DNA of 64,000 nucleotides from NCBI RefSeq assembly GCF_017349075.1, contig NZ_JAFMOF010000002.1, forward strand, positions 1,240,001 to 1,304,000, written 5' to 3'. A model generated the notes under the pieces. That model was given only the letters and a program-made list of their open reading frames with translations, was not told the origin of the DNA and did no database searches. Source of the DNA: Streptomyces triculaminicus. GTDB taxonomy: Bacteria; Actinomycetota; Actinomycetes; Streptomycetales; Streptomycetaceae. Position numbers and translations under genes: made by a program. This document shows positions 42,815 to 51,439 of this stretch, one piece after another (position 1 is the first letter of the stretch; every line of letters begins with the position of its first letter).

Positions 42815-43273
42815 TCAGCCCCGGTCGGCGGGCTCTTCCGGCACGGTCAGGGGAGGTACGGGGCGGGGGCGCCCCCCGGCGTCGACGGCGACGAAGGTCA
42901 GGCCGGCGTTGGCGACCTCGGCCGTGGGGCCGGAGGCGTTCCAGCGTTCGGCGGTGACGCGGACCGCTACGGTCATCGACGTGCGGCCGGCTCGGCGCAG
43001 TTCGGCGTGAGCGCTCAGCAGGTCGCCGGCGCGGACCGGGGCGAGGAAGGACATGCGGTCCACGGAGACGGTCACGGCCGGCCCGTCGGCATGACGCCCG
43101 GCGGCCGCGGCGGCCGCGTCGTCGATCAGCTTCATCACCACGCCGCCGTGGATGGTGCCGTACAGATTGGTGTCGTGCTCGCTCATGATGTGGGCGAGCG
43201 TCACCCGGGAGTCCGCCGGGGTCTTGGGCGCGCGGGCCGGGGCGGCGTCGGTGTCCTGGGGGCTGATCGTCAC
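42815..43273 (-). CDS. acyl-CoA thioesterase (hotdog fold, YciA-like)
   Basis: A 152-residue protein of normal YciA length. LAHIMSEHDTNLYGTIHGGV carries the family signature (D-x-N-x-x-G-x-x-H-G-G), followed by VSVDRMSFLAPVRAGDLLSA. It should hydrolyse acyl-CoAs in the cytosol. The GTG at 43273 follows AAGGAG by 7 bases. A longer open frame reaches back to 43435 but reads through the end of an upstream cobalamin riboswitch, so it is not the start. Confidence 0.88.
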   Translation of the reverse strand: MTISPQDTDAAPARAPKTPADSRVTLAHIMSEHDTNLYGTIHGGVVMKLIDDAAAAAAGRHADGPAVTVSVDRMSFLAPVRAGDLLSAHAELRRAGRTSMTVAVRVTAERWNASGPTAEVANAGLTFVAVDAGGRPRPVPPLTVPEEPADRG

Positions 43274-43410
43274 GTCAACTCTCCTTCGCGAGTCGAGGAT
43301 CGGCCTCGGCGGCCCGCCGGGACGCGAAGGACACGGCGCGATCGGCCGTGTCGCCGACCCGCCCTCGAGGTCACCGAGTGGTCCGCGTGCGACCGCCGCA
43401 CACGGGCAGC

Positions 43411-43625
43411 GGCAGGTCTTCGGACTCGCGGACACGCCTCGTCCGGCGGGACCGGACGGGGCTCCTACTGGCCGTCGCTTCCCGGACCCGCGGCCCCGAG
43501 GGCCGCTGAGGTCCAGTGCGTATGACGGCGGTCGTTCCCGCTCACCGCTGCGGGGCAGTCCCGGAATCGCACCGGGTTCCCTCTTACGACGCCTCCCGCC
43601 TGGCGGACGGGGCGAACCAGCTGCG
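43411..43625 (-). ncRNA. cobalamin riboswitch
   Basis: Minus strand. Reading 5' to 3', it holds the adaptor AGAGGGAACCCGGTG, then CCGGGACTGCCCCGCAGC and GGTGAGCGGGAACG, which contain the classic B12 box (43543-43558), a later GGCCAGTAGG-type element (about 43465), and the closing GAGTCCGAAGACCTGCC motif (about 43411-43427). These are the conserved blocks of adenosyl-/methylcobalamin aptamers in order. The next gene downstream is a hotdog thioesterase whose GTG is 138 bases away, so it is the probable target. Confidence 0.88.
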
Positions 43626-43832
43626 CGATCAGCCTAACGGCCCCGCCTGCGCGGTCCTTCATGATTCCTCCCGTGACGGGAGACACGTTCTTCCGTCACG
43701 AGGACACGTTTCCCGTGACAGGGGAGGCGTCCGGCTGCCCGGGTGGTTCGCGCGGCCCCCGCGTTATTGGTGCGCCGGGACGGGGAGGCGTGTGCTGAAG
43801 GCCGCCCTGCCCGGGCCCACCCAGGAGGTACG

Positions 43833-44282
43833 GTGACGAACGGTCCCGGTGACCTTGCCACCCTGCACAGCCTGGAGGAGGTGGCCGACCGGATCAGGCG
43901 TGAACGGCGCCTGTACGTGCGCTGGTCCCTGGGCCCCGGGGTCGATCTGTCCGCCACCTCCAGCAGGGACGAACTGACCGGCGTCCCCCTGCCCGGGCTG
44001 TCCGCCAGCCCCCTGGACGTCGAGTCGTGGTGGGAGGACCGGCCGCTGCGGATCTGGGCCGCCCGCCGTCTGTACGACTACTGCCACCTGCCCCGGACCA
44101 GGAGCGGCGACGTACGCCCGTGGCTGCTGCGGGGCCGCGAGTGCGGCCGCGGCCCGGACAACGAGCCCCTGGTCAACGACGTCGAGCCGCTGGCCTGGAT
44201 CGACCCGCGGGTGATCGACGAGGCCACCCGGGAGATCGAGAGACAGCCGGGTCCGTGGGGGCCGGTGAGGCGCAAGCCGTGA
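43833..44282 (+). CDS. DUF6098 family protein
   Basis: A 149-residue protein. LHSLEEVADRIRRERRLYVR is the conserved N-terminus, followed by WSLGPGVDL, and later ARRLYDYCHLPRTRSGDVRP with the conserved cysteine and WLLRGRECGRGPDNEPLV. No known function. The GTG at 43833 has AGGAGG five bases upstream, which outweighs longer in-frame starts. Confidence 0.8.
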   Translation: MTNGPGDLATLHSLEEVADRIRRERRLYVRWSLGPGVDLSATSSRDELTGVPLPGLSASPLDVESWWEDRPLRIWAARRLYDYCHLPRTRSGDVRPWLLRGRECGRGPDNEPLVNDVEPLAWIDPRVIDEATREIERQPGPWGPVRRKP

Positions 44283-44421
44283 CTCCCGCGAGCCGAGGGA
44301 CGACGGCCGGGCGCCTCCGCCCGGCGCCCGCCCCCGCGCGGGCCGTTTCGTCCCCGCGTCCGGGGGCAGCCGATCCTCCCCATGACAGGGCGACGGAGCG
44401 CGCGACGCGAGAGGCGGCGTG

Positions 44422-45252
44422 ATGGGTCAGTGGGCTAACGACAGCGACGCGCGGGCGGCCCGTGGGAAGGGCACGGCCGTGGCGGCGCGCGCCGGACTGG
44501 CGGCACGCGGCGTGATCTACCTCCTCGTCGGGGTGCTGGCGCTGCGCATCGCGCACAACGGCGGCGACGGCGGTGAGCAGGCCGACCGCGGAGGAGCGGT
44601 GCAGGAACTGGCCGAGAAGCCGTTCGGACAGGTGCTGGTCTGGGCCGTGGGCATCGGCCTGATCGGCATGGCCCTGTGGCGGCTGTCGGAGGCGGTCTTC
44701 GGGGCGGCGGGCCCCGACGGCCGGAAGGCCCGTGCGCGGCTGCTGTCGGCCGTGCGCTTCGTGTTCTACTCCGTCGTCGCCGGCTCGGTGATCGCCTTCG
44801 CGGCGGGCGAGCGCGGCAGCGGTGCCGGCTCGACCGACGAGCAGTCCAAGGACATCACCGCCCGGGTGCTGGGCTGGCCCGCCGGCCAGGCGCTGGTGAT
44901 CTGCGCCGGGGCCGCCCTGGCCGGCGCCGGCGTATGGATCGCCGTACGAGCCGCCCTGCGCACGTACCGCCGGCAGCTGAACCTGTGGGACATGTCCGAG
45001 GGCACGCGGCGGACGGTGGACGTCCTGGGGGTGGCCGGCGGCGTCTGCCGGGGGTTGCTCTTCGCCACGGCGGGCGGCTTCGCCATCCAGGCGGCCGTCG
45101 CCTACGACCCCGACCGGGCCAAGGGGCTGGACGACACCCTGCGCACCTTCGCGGGAACGCCGGCCGGCCCCTGGCTCCTCACGGTGGTGGCCGTGGGGCT
45201 CGTCCTGTTCGGGCTGTTCTCCTTCGCGATGGCCAGATGGCGGAACGTGTGA
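44422..45252 (+). CDS. DUF1206 membrane protein
   Basis: A 276-residue protein with three repeated units, each of two transmembrane helices: ARAGLAARGVIYLLVGVLAL, SAVRFVFYSVVAGSVIAFAA and GVAGGVCRGLLFATAGGFAI. Each begins R/G-x-x-x-R-G-like, the DUF1206 repeat. The family is of unknown function, often in stress-related contexts. ATG at 44422 (a GTG at 44419 also fits). Followed by the carboxylate-amine ligase gene, 110 bases downstream. Confidence 0.88.
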   Translation: MGQWANDSDARAARGKGTAVAARAGLAARGVIYLLVGVLALRIAHNGGDGGEQADRGGAVQELAEKPFGQVLVWAVGIGLIGMALWRLSEAVFGAAGPDGRKARARLLSAVRFVFYSVVAGSVIAFAAGERGSGAGSTDEQSKDITARVLGWPAGQALVICAGAALAGAGVWIAVRAALRTYRRQLNLWDMSEGTRRTVDVLGVAGGVCRGLLFATAGGFAIQAAVAYDPDRAKGLDDTLRTFAGTPAGPWLLTVVAVGLVLFGLFSFAMARWRNV

Positions 45253-45361
45253 GGTCGCCGCGACGGGGCCGGGAGCACCGGGCGCCGGGCGTCGGTCGCC
45301 GTCAAGAGGGCGGGCGCCGGAAAGCAGCAGGAAGGGCGGACCACCGAAAGGGGCGTAGCAC

Positions 45362-46456
45362 ATGCGGAGTGTCGGCGTGGAAGAGGAACTGCTCCTGGTG
45401 GACCCGGGGACCGGGAATCCGCGTGCCGTCGCCGGGACGGTTCTCGCCCGGGCGGAGGCGGCGGACGACGGCGGGGCGGGCCCGGGCCTGGAGAAGGAAC
45501 TGCAGCGGGAACAGCTCGAGATCGCGACGCGGCCGACGACGGCGATGACGGATCTCGCGGCCGAGGTGCGCGAGCGCCGCGCCATGGCCGCGGAGCAGGC
45601 CCGGTCCGCCGGGGCCGAGGTGGCGGCGCTGGCCACGTCACCGCTTCCCGTCGACCCGTTCCTGAGCGACGGGCGGCGCTATCGGAAGGTGGCCGCGGAG
45701 TTCGGTCTCACCGCGCAGGAGCAGCTCACCTGTGGCTGCCATGTGCATGTGGGCGTGGCCTCGGACGAGGAAGGGGTGGCGGTCCTGGACCGGATCCGGC
45801 CGTGGCTGGCTACCCTGCTGGCGCTCAGCGCGAACTCCCCTTTCTGGCAGGGGCAGGACAGCGGTTACAACAGTTACCGGAGTCTGGTCTGGGGCCGATG
45901 GCCCTCGGCGGGCGCGGTGGAGGTGTTCGGTTCGGCGAAGGAGTACCACGCTCAGGTCCAGGCGATGCTGGAGACCGACACGCTCCTCGACACCGGCATG
46001 ATCTATTTCGACGCCCGGCTTTCCCGCAACTACCCCACCGTCGAGATCAGGGTGGCCGACGTCTGCCTGGAGGCCGGGGACACGGTACTGATCGCGGCGC
46101 TGGCCAGGGGGCTGGTGGAGACGGCGGCCCGCGCCTGGCGCGCCGGGGAGCCGCCGGCGCCGGCCACGGTGGGCATGCTCCGGCTGGCCGCCTGGCGAGC
46201 GGCGAAGTCCGGTGTGTCGGACCGGCTCGTCCATCCGCTGCGGTGGAAGCCCGCCCCGGCCCCGGTGGTGGTGGGGGCCTTGGTGGCCCACGTCCATGAC
46301 GCGCTGTCGGACGCCGGCGATCTCGCCCTGGTCCGTGCGTCCCTTGACCGGCTGCTGAGCCGGGGCGGCGGAGCCGGCAGGCAGCGCGAGACGCTCGCGC
46401 GCGGTGGCGGACTGCGGGCCGTCGTCGCGGACGCCGTCGAGCGCACCGTCTCCTGA
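45362..46456 (+). CDS. carboxylate-amine ligase of the YbdK/GCS2 family
   Basis: A 364-residue protein. SVGVEEELLLVDPGTGNPRA is the family's N-terminal glutamate-binding/ATP region; LEKELQREQLEIATRP follows, then TCGCHVHVGVASDEEGVAVL and PFWQGQDSGYNSYRSLVWGR, and the late YPTVEIRVADVCLEAGDTVL. These are the conserved GCS2 blocks. E. coli YbdK has weak glutamate-cysteine ligase activity, but actinobacteria make mycothiol, so the true substrate is uncertain. Immediately after is a degraded regulator. Confidence 0.9.
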   Translation: MRSVGVEEELLLVDPGTGNPRAVAGTVLARAEAADDGGAGPGLEKELQREQLEIATRPTTAMTDLAAEVRERRAMAAEQARSAGAEVAALATSPLPVDPFLSDGRRYRKVAAEFGLTAQEQLTCGCHVHVGVASDEEGVAVLDRIRPWLATLLALSANSPFWQGQDSGYNSYRSLVWGRWPSAGAVEVFGSAKEYHAQVQAMLETDTLLDTGMIYFDARLSRNYPTVEIRVADVCLEAGDTVLIAALARGLVETAARAWRAGEPPAPATVGMLRLAAWRAAKSGVSDRLVHPLRWKPAPAPVVVGALVAHVHDALSDAGDLALVRASLDRLLSRGGGAGRQRETLARGGGLRAVVADAVERTVS

Positions 46457-46484
46457 CGGGTTCCCCCGGCGGGCTTCAGGACTT

Positions 46485-46676
46485 TCAGGGGCGCCGGTTG
46501 TGGGTGCCGGGGGTGTATCCGAAGGAGCGGAGGAAGAGGCGGCTGAGGGTGTGCTCGCCGGCCCCGGCCCCGGCCGCGGCGCCGAGAGCGGCGAGGGGGC
46601 GGGGGTCCGCCGGGTCGTCGTGGAGGATCGAGCAGACGGCCGCCAGGCGGGAGTCAGCGGGGGCGGGCAGCCGCAG
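46485..46676 (-). pseudogene. remnant of an AraC-family regulator (helix-turn-helix region)
   Basis: About 60 residues read PADSRLAAVCSILHDDPADP ... LAALGAAAGAGAGEHTLSRLFLRSFGYTPG, the first part of the AraC DNA-binding domain (the usual form ends FGYTPQQWR with further helices). Upstream of residue 59 of this open frame there is no similarity, and the end of the domain is missing. It is a decayed or frame-broken gene. Only minus-strand coding is supported. Confidence 0.5.
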
Positions 46677-46963
46677 GGGCTGCTGGGGAGTACGACCCTC
46701 CGGACCGCGCTCGCCCTGCCCGCCCTCGGCTGGCTCCCCCTGCGTACCCTCCGCGAACCCGCCGCCGCACCACCGGCCCCAGACCCGCCTCCGCCCCCAC
46801 CCCGGACCCTGGGCCGGCTGGCGCCACGGAGACTGCCTGAGCGCATTCAAACCGGTCGTTCACGCTTGTGTCTTAAAAGCCCTTTGTTATCCATGTGCCG
46901 GTCTGGGCAGTCTTGCTCCTGCACCAATCGGAAATCTTTTCGTCCGTCAAGAGGAGAGAGCTC

Positions 46964-47359
46964 ATGAAGCTCACCGTCCGGACCGGGATCGCCGCAGTGG
47001 TCGCTGCGGGAGCCCTTGCCGTGGCCGTCGCCCCGGCTTCCGCCGCCGTCGCCGGCGACGTGGCCACGGGTACGCACGCGGTGGTTCCCAACCCCAAGTC
47101 GATCAAGCCGGCCGCGTACAACCAGGCGCGGAGCATCCTGGCCAAAGCCGGCAGCCAGACGGCGGCCAAGTCGCACCCCATTCACGGGAAGGACGACGTG
47201 CCGGTCGGCTACGGAACGAGCCTGCTGGCCGCGGCACGCGACGAGTTCCGGAACACCGACAAGAAGCTGCCGGCCAAGCAGAAGAAGTCCGGCATGTCCA
47301 TACCGCACTACAACGCGATCCACAGCGCGGCCAAGGTGATGGGCATCGACCGGTGGTGA
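46964..47359 (+). CDS. small exported basic protein
   Basis: A 131-residue protein. KLTVRTGIAAVVAAGALAVA is a signal peptide ending near PASAAVAG. The mature part is lysine-rich with helical character (AAYNQARSILAKAGSQTAA, SIPHYNAIHSAAKVMGIDRW). AGAGGAGAGAG before the ATG is a good ribosome-binding site, and the 100 bases upstream are AT-rich for this genome, consistent with a promoter. No known domain. Confidence 0.65.
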   Translation: MKLTVRTGIAAVVAAGALAVAVAPASAAVAGDVATGTHAVVPNPKSIKPAAYNQARSILAKAGSQTAAKSHPIHGKDDVPVGYGTSLLAAARDEFRNTDKKLPAKQKKSGMSIPHYNAIHSAAKVMGIDRW

Positions 47360-47482
47360 CGCGATAGCCGCCGGCACACGCACGGTCCCGCCCCGGTGAC
47401 ACGGGAGCGGGGCCGGGTACGTCCCGCCGGGAGGTCCGTACGCCGCGCCGCGCAGGACTGCCGTGCGCCCGCACGGGACGCC

Positions 47483-47752
47483 TCAGGCGCGACGGCCGCG
47501 GCCCATGACCTGTGCCACCCAGCCGTACGGCAGCTCCTGCCCGTCGACCGTCAATTTCTCGACCGCACGCGTCTCGGGATCGATCTCCGCCTGCACGCCG
47601 TCCCCCTCGTAGCGCGGAAAGCCGGAGACGCCCATCTCGCCGGTGGCCTCGACGGTCGCGGAGCGCAGCGGGGCACCGTGCCGGGGGCGGTTGTCCTCGT
47701 CGGTGAGCTGGGGCCTGAGGACGACGGTGTAGCGGTCGGGATGGGCGTTCAT
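47483..47752 (-). CDS. hypothetical protein
   Basis: An 89-residue protein (AHPDRYTVVLRPQLTDEDNR ... VEKLTVDGQELPYGWVAQV). Likely beta-rich and cytosolic. The tail ends MGRGRRA. It resembles small uncharacterised Streptomyces proteins. No function is proposed. Confidence 0.6.
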   Translation of the reverse strand: MNAHPDRYTVVLRPQLTDEDNRPRHGAPLRSATVEATGEMGVSGFPRYEGDGVQAEIDPETRAVEKLTVDGQELPYGWVAQVMGRGRRA

Positions 47753-47920
47753 GGTCCGCCAGGCTATCCGCGCCGTGGGGCGGCGGCCGGGGCGACCGGG
47801 CCGGGCCGTGTCCGAATGGGCGAAAGGCTCCGCCGGCCCCTGCGCCGGGCGGGTGACCGGCCGCGTGGCCCCGACGCCGTGATCACGGCGAGCAGGGCTC
47901 CGAAGGCGCCGCCCGGTCGC

Positions 47921-48142
47921 TCAGGCAGCCGTCCACTCGTGGGGCAGGCTTCCCGTCCACTCGACGACCTCGGGGTCGTCGAGCAGCTCCTCGGCGTCGG
48001 GCAGGCCGGCGCGGCGGAGGAATTCCACGACGTCGGCGTCGTTGTAGGCCAGACCGAGGCTGTGGTCGACCCCCTGCCGGCGGACGACCACATGGCGGCC
48101 GCCTCCGGCGTCGAGCTTGTGGACGGATACGGGCGCGGCCAT
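47921..48142 (-). CDS. hypothetical protein
   Basis: A 73-residue acidic protein (VSVHKLDAGGGRHVVVRRQG ... DDPEVVEWTGSLPHEWTAA). The ending EWTGSLPHEW is typical of a small Streptomyces family without known role. Cytosolic. It is one of several short minus-strand genes between 47.4 and 48.6 kb. Confidence 0.6.
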   Translation of the reverse strand: MAAPVSVHKLDAGGGRHVVVRRQGVDHSLGLAYNDADVVEFLRRAGLPDAEELLDDPEVVEWTGSLPHEWTAA

Positions 48143-48220
48143 GGCACCAGGGTGCGTTCCCGGGGCGCTGTGCGCACCTGGGCCCGCGGGGGAGCGCGGG
48201 CCGCGCGCCGGCGTCGTGGG

Positions 48221-48577
48221 TCAGGCCTTCCGGACCACGCTGGACTTCAGCTGCATGGCGCCGAACCCGTCGATCTTGCAGTCGATGTCGTGGCCGTCCA
48301 CGCCCTGCACGAGGCGGATGTTGCGCACCTTGGTGCCCGCCTTGATGCCGCTCGGGCTGCCCTTGACCTTCAGGCTCTTGATCACCGTGACGCTGTCGCC
48401 GTCGGCGAGGACGTTGCCGACCGAATCCCTGATCACCCCGTCCTCAGCCGCATCACCGGCAGGCTCCGCGGACGCGGGCGACCACTCGTGCCCGCATTCC
48501 GGGCAGATCAGGAGCACGCCCATCTCATAGGCGTACGCACTGGAGCATTCGGGGCACGGCGGAAGGTTCTCGGTCAT
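48221..48577 (-). CDS. YjdM/PhnA-type zinc-ribbon protein
   Basis: A 118-residue protein. Two C-x-x-C pairs ([20 protein letters not shown], then PECGHEW) make a zinc ribbon. The C-terminal SH3-like part ([38 protein letters not shown]) is the conserved YjdM/PhnA end. Despite its historical link to phosphonate metabolism, its biochemical role is unknown. The start at 48577 gives the standard family N-terminus. Confidence 0.9.
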   Translation of the reverse strand: MTENLPPCPECSSAYAYEMGVLLICPECGHEWSPASAEPAGDAAEDGVIRDSVGNVLADGDSVTVIKSLKVKGSPSGIKAGTKVRNIRLVQGVDGHDIDCKIDGFGAMQLKSSVVRKA

Positions 48578-48812
48578 CCGGAGAGTGTATTTCAGGCCCG
48601 GGGCGGCACGCCCCACCCACCGCTTCCGGCCGCGATGAGGCCGCCGTGGGCCCGGCCCCGGCCGGCCCGCCCGCCCGCTTTCCCGGCCATTTTCACCGTA
48701 ACCGAACCGGGGGCCGGAATACATCGGCCCGCAGGCGGATGTCCATGCGACCGCCGGATCCCTAATCTCTGGATCCGACGCGGCCCTGTGCGATGTGCGA
48801 TGGGGAGGGGAT

Positions 48813-49652
48813 ATGGACGACCTGGAGAACAAAGTCGCCGTGATCACCGGCGCGGCGAGCGGAATCGGCCGTGGAATGGCCGAGGCGTTCGTCGACGTGG
48901 GAATGCGCGTGGTGCTGAGTGACATCGAGGAGGCGGCGCTTCTCTCCACCGCGGCCGATCTGCGCGACGGGGGCGCGGACGTGCACGCCGTGGTGGCCGA
49001 CGTGTCGAAGGCGGAGGACGTCACCGCGCTCGCCGCGTCCACGCTCGGGAAATACGGCGCCGTGCACGTGGTGTGCAACAACGCGGGCGTCCACACCGGC
49101 AGCAGGCCGAGCTGGGAGAGCACGCTCGACGACTGGGCCTGGATCCTCGGGGTGAACCTGATGGGCGTCGTGCACGGAATCCGGGCCTTCCTGCCCGTCA
49201 TGATCGAGCAGGACGAGGACGCGCACATCGTGAACACCGCGTCGCTGGCCGGCCTGGTGACGGGCGGCTCGCTTTATGGCGCGACGAAGTCGGCCGTCGT
49301 GGCCCTGTCGGAGACCGTGCACATCGAACTCGTCGGCGGAGGTCTCAAGCCACGGGTATCCGTGCTGTGTCCCGGCCTGGTCGACACGAACATCTTCCAT
49401 TCCCAGCGCAACCGCCCCGACCGTTTCCCTGACGCGGGCCCGTTTCCGAGCGGCTGGGACACCGAAGCCGCCCGGAAGGCTTTTCAGCGCGGCACCAGCC
49501 CGCGCACCATCGGCGAGCACGTGGTGCGGGCGATGCGCGAGCAGCGCTTCTACGTCCTGACGCACCCGGAATGGGCGGAGCACATCAGGCACCGGACGGC
49601 GCGGATCCTCAGCGGCGACGAACCGACGATGCTGCCCCCGCCGGGCAGCTGA
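48813..49652 (+). CDS. short-chain dehydrogenase/reductase
   Basis: A 279-residue protein. [19 protein letters not shown] is the T-G-x-x-x-G-I-G cofactor motif, DIEEAALL suggests NAD(H) preference by its Asp after strand 2, [11 protein letters not shown] is the N-N-A-G motif, and the catalytic set is Ser in VNTASLAG with [11 protein letters not shown]. SDRs of this type oxidise or reduce small alcohols. The ATG at 48813 gives the normal N-terminus. Substrate unknown. Confidence 0.93.
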   Translation: MDDLENKVAVITGAASGIGRGMAEAFVDVGMRVVLSDIEEAALLSTAADLRDGGADVHAVVADVSKAEDVTALAASTLGKYGAVHVVCNNAGVHTGSRPSWESTLDDWAWILGVNLMGVVHGIRAFLPVMIEQDEDAHIVNTASLAGLVTGGSLYGATKSAVVALSETVHIELVGGGLKPRVSVLCPGLVDTNIFHSQRNRPDRFPDAGPFPSGWDTEAARKAFQRGTSPRTIGEHVVRAMREQRFYVLTHPEWAEHIRHRTARILSGDEPTMLPPPGS

Positions 49653-49687
49653 CCGGATGATCGCCGGCCCGGCGGGAGGCGGCTTGC

Positions 49688-50395
49688 TCAGCCCGCCGTC
49701 GCCGTGGCGCAGGCGAGGTGTCCCCAGCCGTCGGGGTTCTTCGCGATCGTCTCGCCCTTGTCGTACGACCGTCCGCAGCGGCAGCGGCCGGGGAACTTCG
49801 CCTTGAGCGAGCCCCGGGTACGCCCGCTCTGCGGCCGTCGCTCCCCCGAGGCGTTCGACGGCTTACGGGCACGAGCGCCCGCACCGGCTCCGGTCGCGGA
49901 CCCGGGCTCCGGTTCCGGCAGCGGGGAGCCGAGCGAGGTGCCCGCGGCGATCTGCGCACGGGCGGTGTGGCTGGCGGCGGCGTCGGCGGCGGCGTTGAGG
50001 GGGTCGCCGTCGACCTGGTGGGCCGGAACGTAGACGAAGTCGACCGTCCGGCCGGTCAGCAGTTCATCGATCCGCATCACCAGGGGCCGGTTGGCCACCG
50101 GGGTGCCCGAAGCGGTCTTCCACCCCTTCCGCTTCCAGCCCGGCAGCCATGTCGTCACGGCCTTCATCGCGTACTGGGAGTCCATCCGCACCTCCAGGGG
50201 CACGGCCGGGTCGGTGGCCTCCAGCAGCTCCTGGAGCGCGGTGAGTTCGGCGACGTTGTTCGTCGCGGTGCCCAGGGGGCCGGCCTCCCAGCGGTGGATC
50301 CCGCCCGTGGCGTCCCCGATGACCCAGGCCCAGGCGGCGGGCCCGGGGTTCCCCTTCGACGCGCCGTCACACGCGGCGATGATCTTCTCGTGCAT
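49688..50395 (-). CDS. ribonuclease HI-like protein with a C-terminal cysteine-rich module
   Basis: A 235-residue protein. Residues 1-140 form RNase H: IIAACDGASKGNPGPAAWAW (first Asp), NNVAELTALQELLEA (Glu), VRMDSQYAMKAVTTWLPGWK (Asp) and YVPAHQVDGDPLNAAADAAA (last Asp). All four catalytic acids are present. After a linker rich in Ala/Gly/Pro comes a small cysteine-containing end (FPGRCRCGRSYDKGETIAKN ... HLACA), perhaps a metal-binding element. It cleaves RNA in RNA/DNA hybrids. The ATG at 50395 is preferred over 50419. Confidence 0.9.
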   Translation of the reverse strand: MHEKIIAACDGASKGNPGPAAWAWVIGDATGGIHRWEAGPLGTATNNVAELTALQELLEATDPAVPLEVRMDSQYAMKAVTTWLPGWKRKGWKTASGTPVANRPLVMRIDELLTGRTVDFVYVPAHQVDGDPLNAAADAAASHTARAQIAAGTSLGSPLPEPEPGSATGAGAGARARKPSNASGERRPQSGRTRGSLKAKFPGRCRCGRSYDKGETIAKNPDGWGHLACATATAG

Positions 50396-50425
50396 CCCTC
50401 TATGGTGCCAGCCCGCCAAGGGCGG

Positions 50426-50779
50426 TCAGACCGTCTTCACACGCAGCACCGCGAGGAAGATCAGGATCACGGGCGGCAGGAGCCACCACAGCCCCAGCGT
50501 GCGGCGCGCGGAACGGGTGAGGGTGAGGAGCAGCGCGAGGCCGCTGACGTGCAGCGCGATGAAGCAGACCACCGAGATGCCGGCATAGGCGTTGTCGTCC
50601 CAGATGCCGTCGGGGTGGACCATGTACGCGGAGCCGACCAGGAACGCCGACAGCAGGTGCAGCAGGACCAGCGGCCCGCCGATCACCATGCGGAGACAGC
50701 CCAGCTCTCCCGGCTCGCCGCTGTCGTTCGGGCCGTAGGGCGGGGGCAGGTCCGCGGGCCTCTGGGGCTCGGTGGGCAC
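50426..50779 (-). CDS. hypothetical membrane protein
   Basis: A 117-residue protein. A proline-rich N-terminus precedes three helices (MVIGGPLVLLHLLSAFLVGS, VCFIALHVSGLALLLTLT, LWWLLPPVILIFLAVLRV). Cotranscribed position before RNase HI on the minus strand is possible. No function known. Confidence 0.7.
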   Translation of the reverse strand: MPTEPQRPADLPPPYGPNDSGEPGELGCLRMVIGGPLVLLHLLSAFLVGSAYMVHPDGIWDDNAYAGISVVCFIALHVSGLALLLTLTRSARRTLGLWWLLPPVILIFLAVLRVKTV

Positions 50780-50889
50780 GGGGGCATCGCCGGGTGTTCC
50801 TCACGCTCTCGGGGCCGTGATCGGCCCCGGTCGCGATCACCGTACAGAGGCCGATGGCCGCCGCGGTGCCCGGGTGCGGCGGCCGCCGT

Positions 50890-51416
50890 TCAGCGTTCGC
50901 CCCTCTCCTCCCGGCGGCGGGCCACCGCCTGGTGCAGGGCTTTGTCGACGGCGGTCAGGGCGCCGGCGACGTCGGTGTGGAGCACGTACTCGACCGTGGC
51001 CACGGTGTGCAGGCCCTGGACGAGGAAGGTGTAGTCCCGGCCCCTCTCCAGGAGCAGAACGATCGGTTTGCCGAAGGCGCTGGCCCAGCCGATCTCGATG
51101 TGGGTGCCGGGAGAGGCGGGGGAGCCCGGGAGGGCGACGAAGGCGTCGGCCTTGCGGATCTCCTCCTGGTCGATCCGGGTGCACACCTCCGGGCGCATCA
51201 GGTCCGCCCCCCACGCCTCGCGGCGGTGCGCGTTGTGGACGGAGAGGCCCTGCGCCTCGAAGTGCTTGATCAGGGTGTCGAAGGGGGAGCGGGCGCTCTC
51301 GGGCATCTCTCCGGTGGCCGGGTCCAGGAGCTGGAGGAAGGGGCCGGCGAGGAAGACCGAGCGAATGCCCGGGGGTGGGTCACGGCGTCGGCGGCGGGGC
51401 GGGGCGCGGATGTCAT
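50890..51416 (-). pseudogene. blsM: CMP hydrolase-like (nucleoside 2-deoxyribosyltransferase fold), frameshifted
   Basis: Starting at ATG 51416 (GGAGG five bases upstream) the frame breaks at the G run 51371-51375; adding one base continues into SVFLAGPFLQLLDPATGEMP, the fold's first strand. The rest holds AHRREAWG and PASPGTHIEIGWASAFGKPI with the catalytic Glu (G-T-x-x-E-x-G-x-A). The corrected length of about 175 residues equals BlsM/MilB, which cleave CMP to cytosine and ribose 5-phosphate. Being last in the cluster, it would supply free cytosine to the CGA synthase. The indel is probably a sequencing error, since the gene is otherwise intact. Confidence 0.72.
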
Positions 51417-51439
51417 CGAAGCCTCCAAGGCGGGTGTCG

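Noticed and set aside
42815..43435. A longer, 206-residue version of the thioesterase
   Set aside because: Its first 54 codons run through the last helix of the cobalamin riboswitch and have no ribosome-binding site, while GTG 43273 has AAGGAG.
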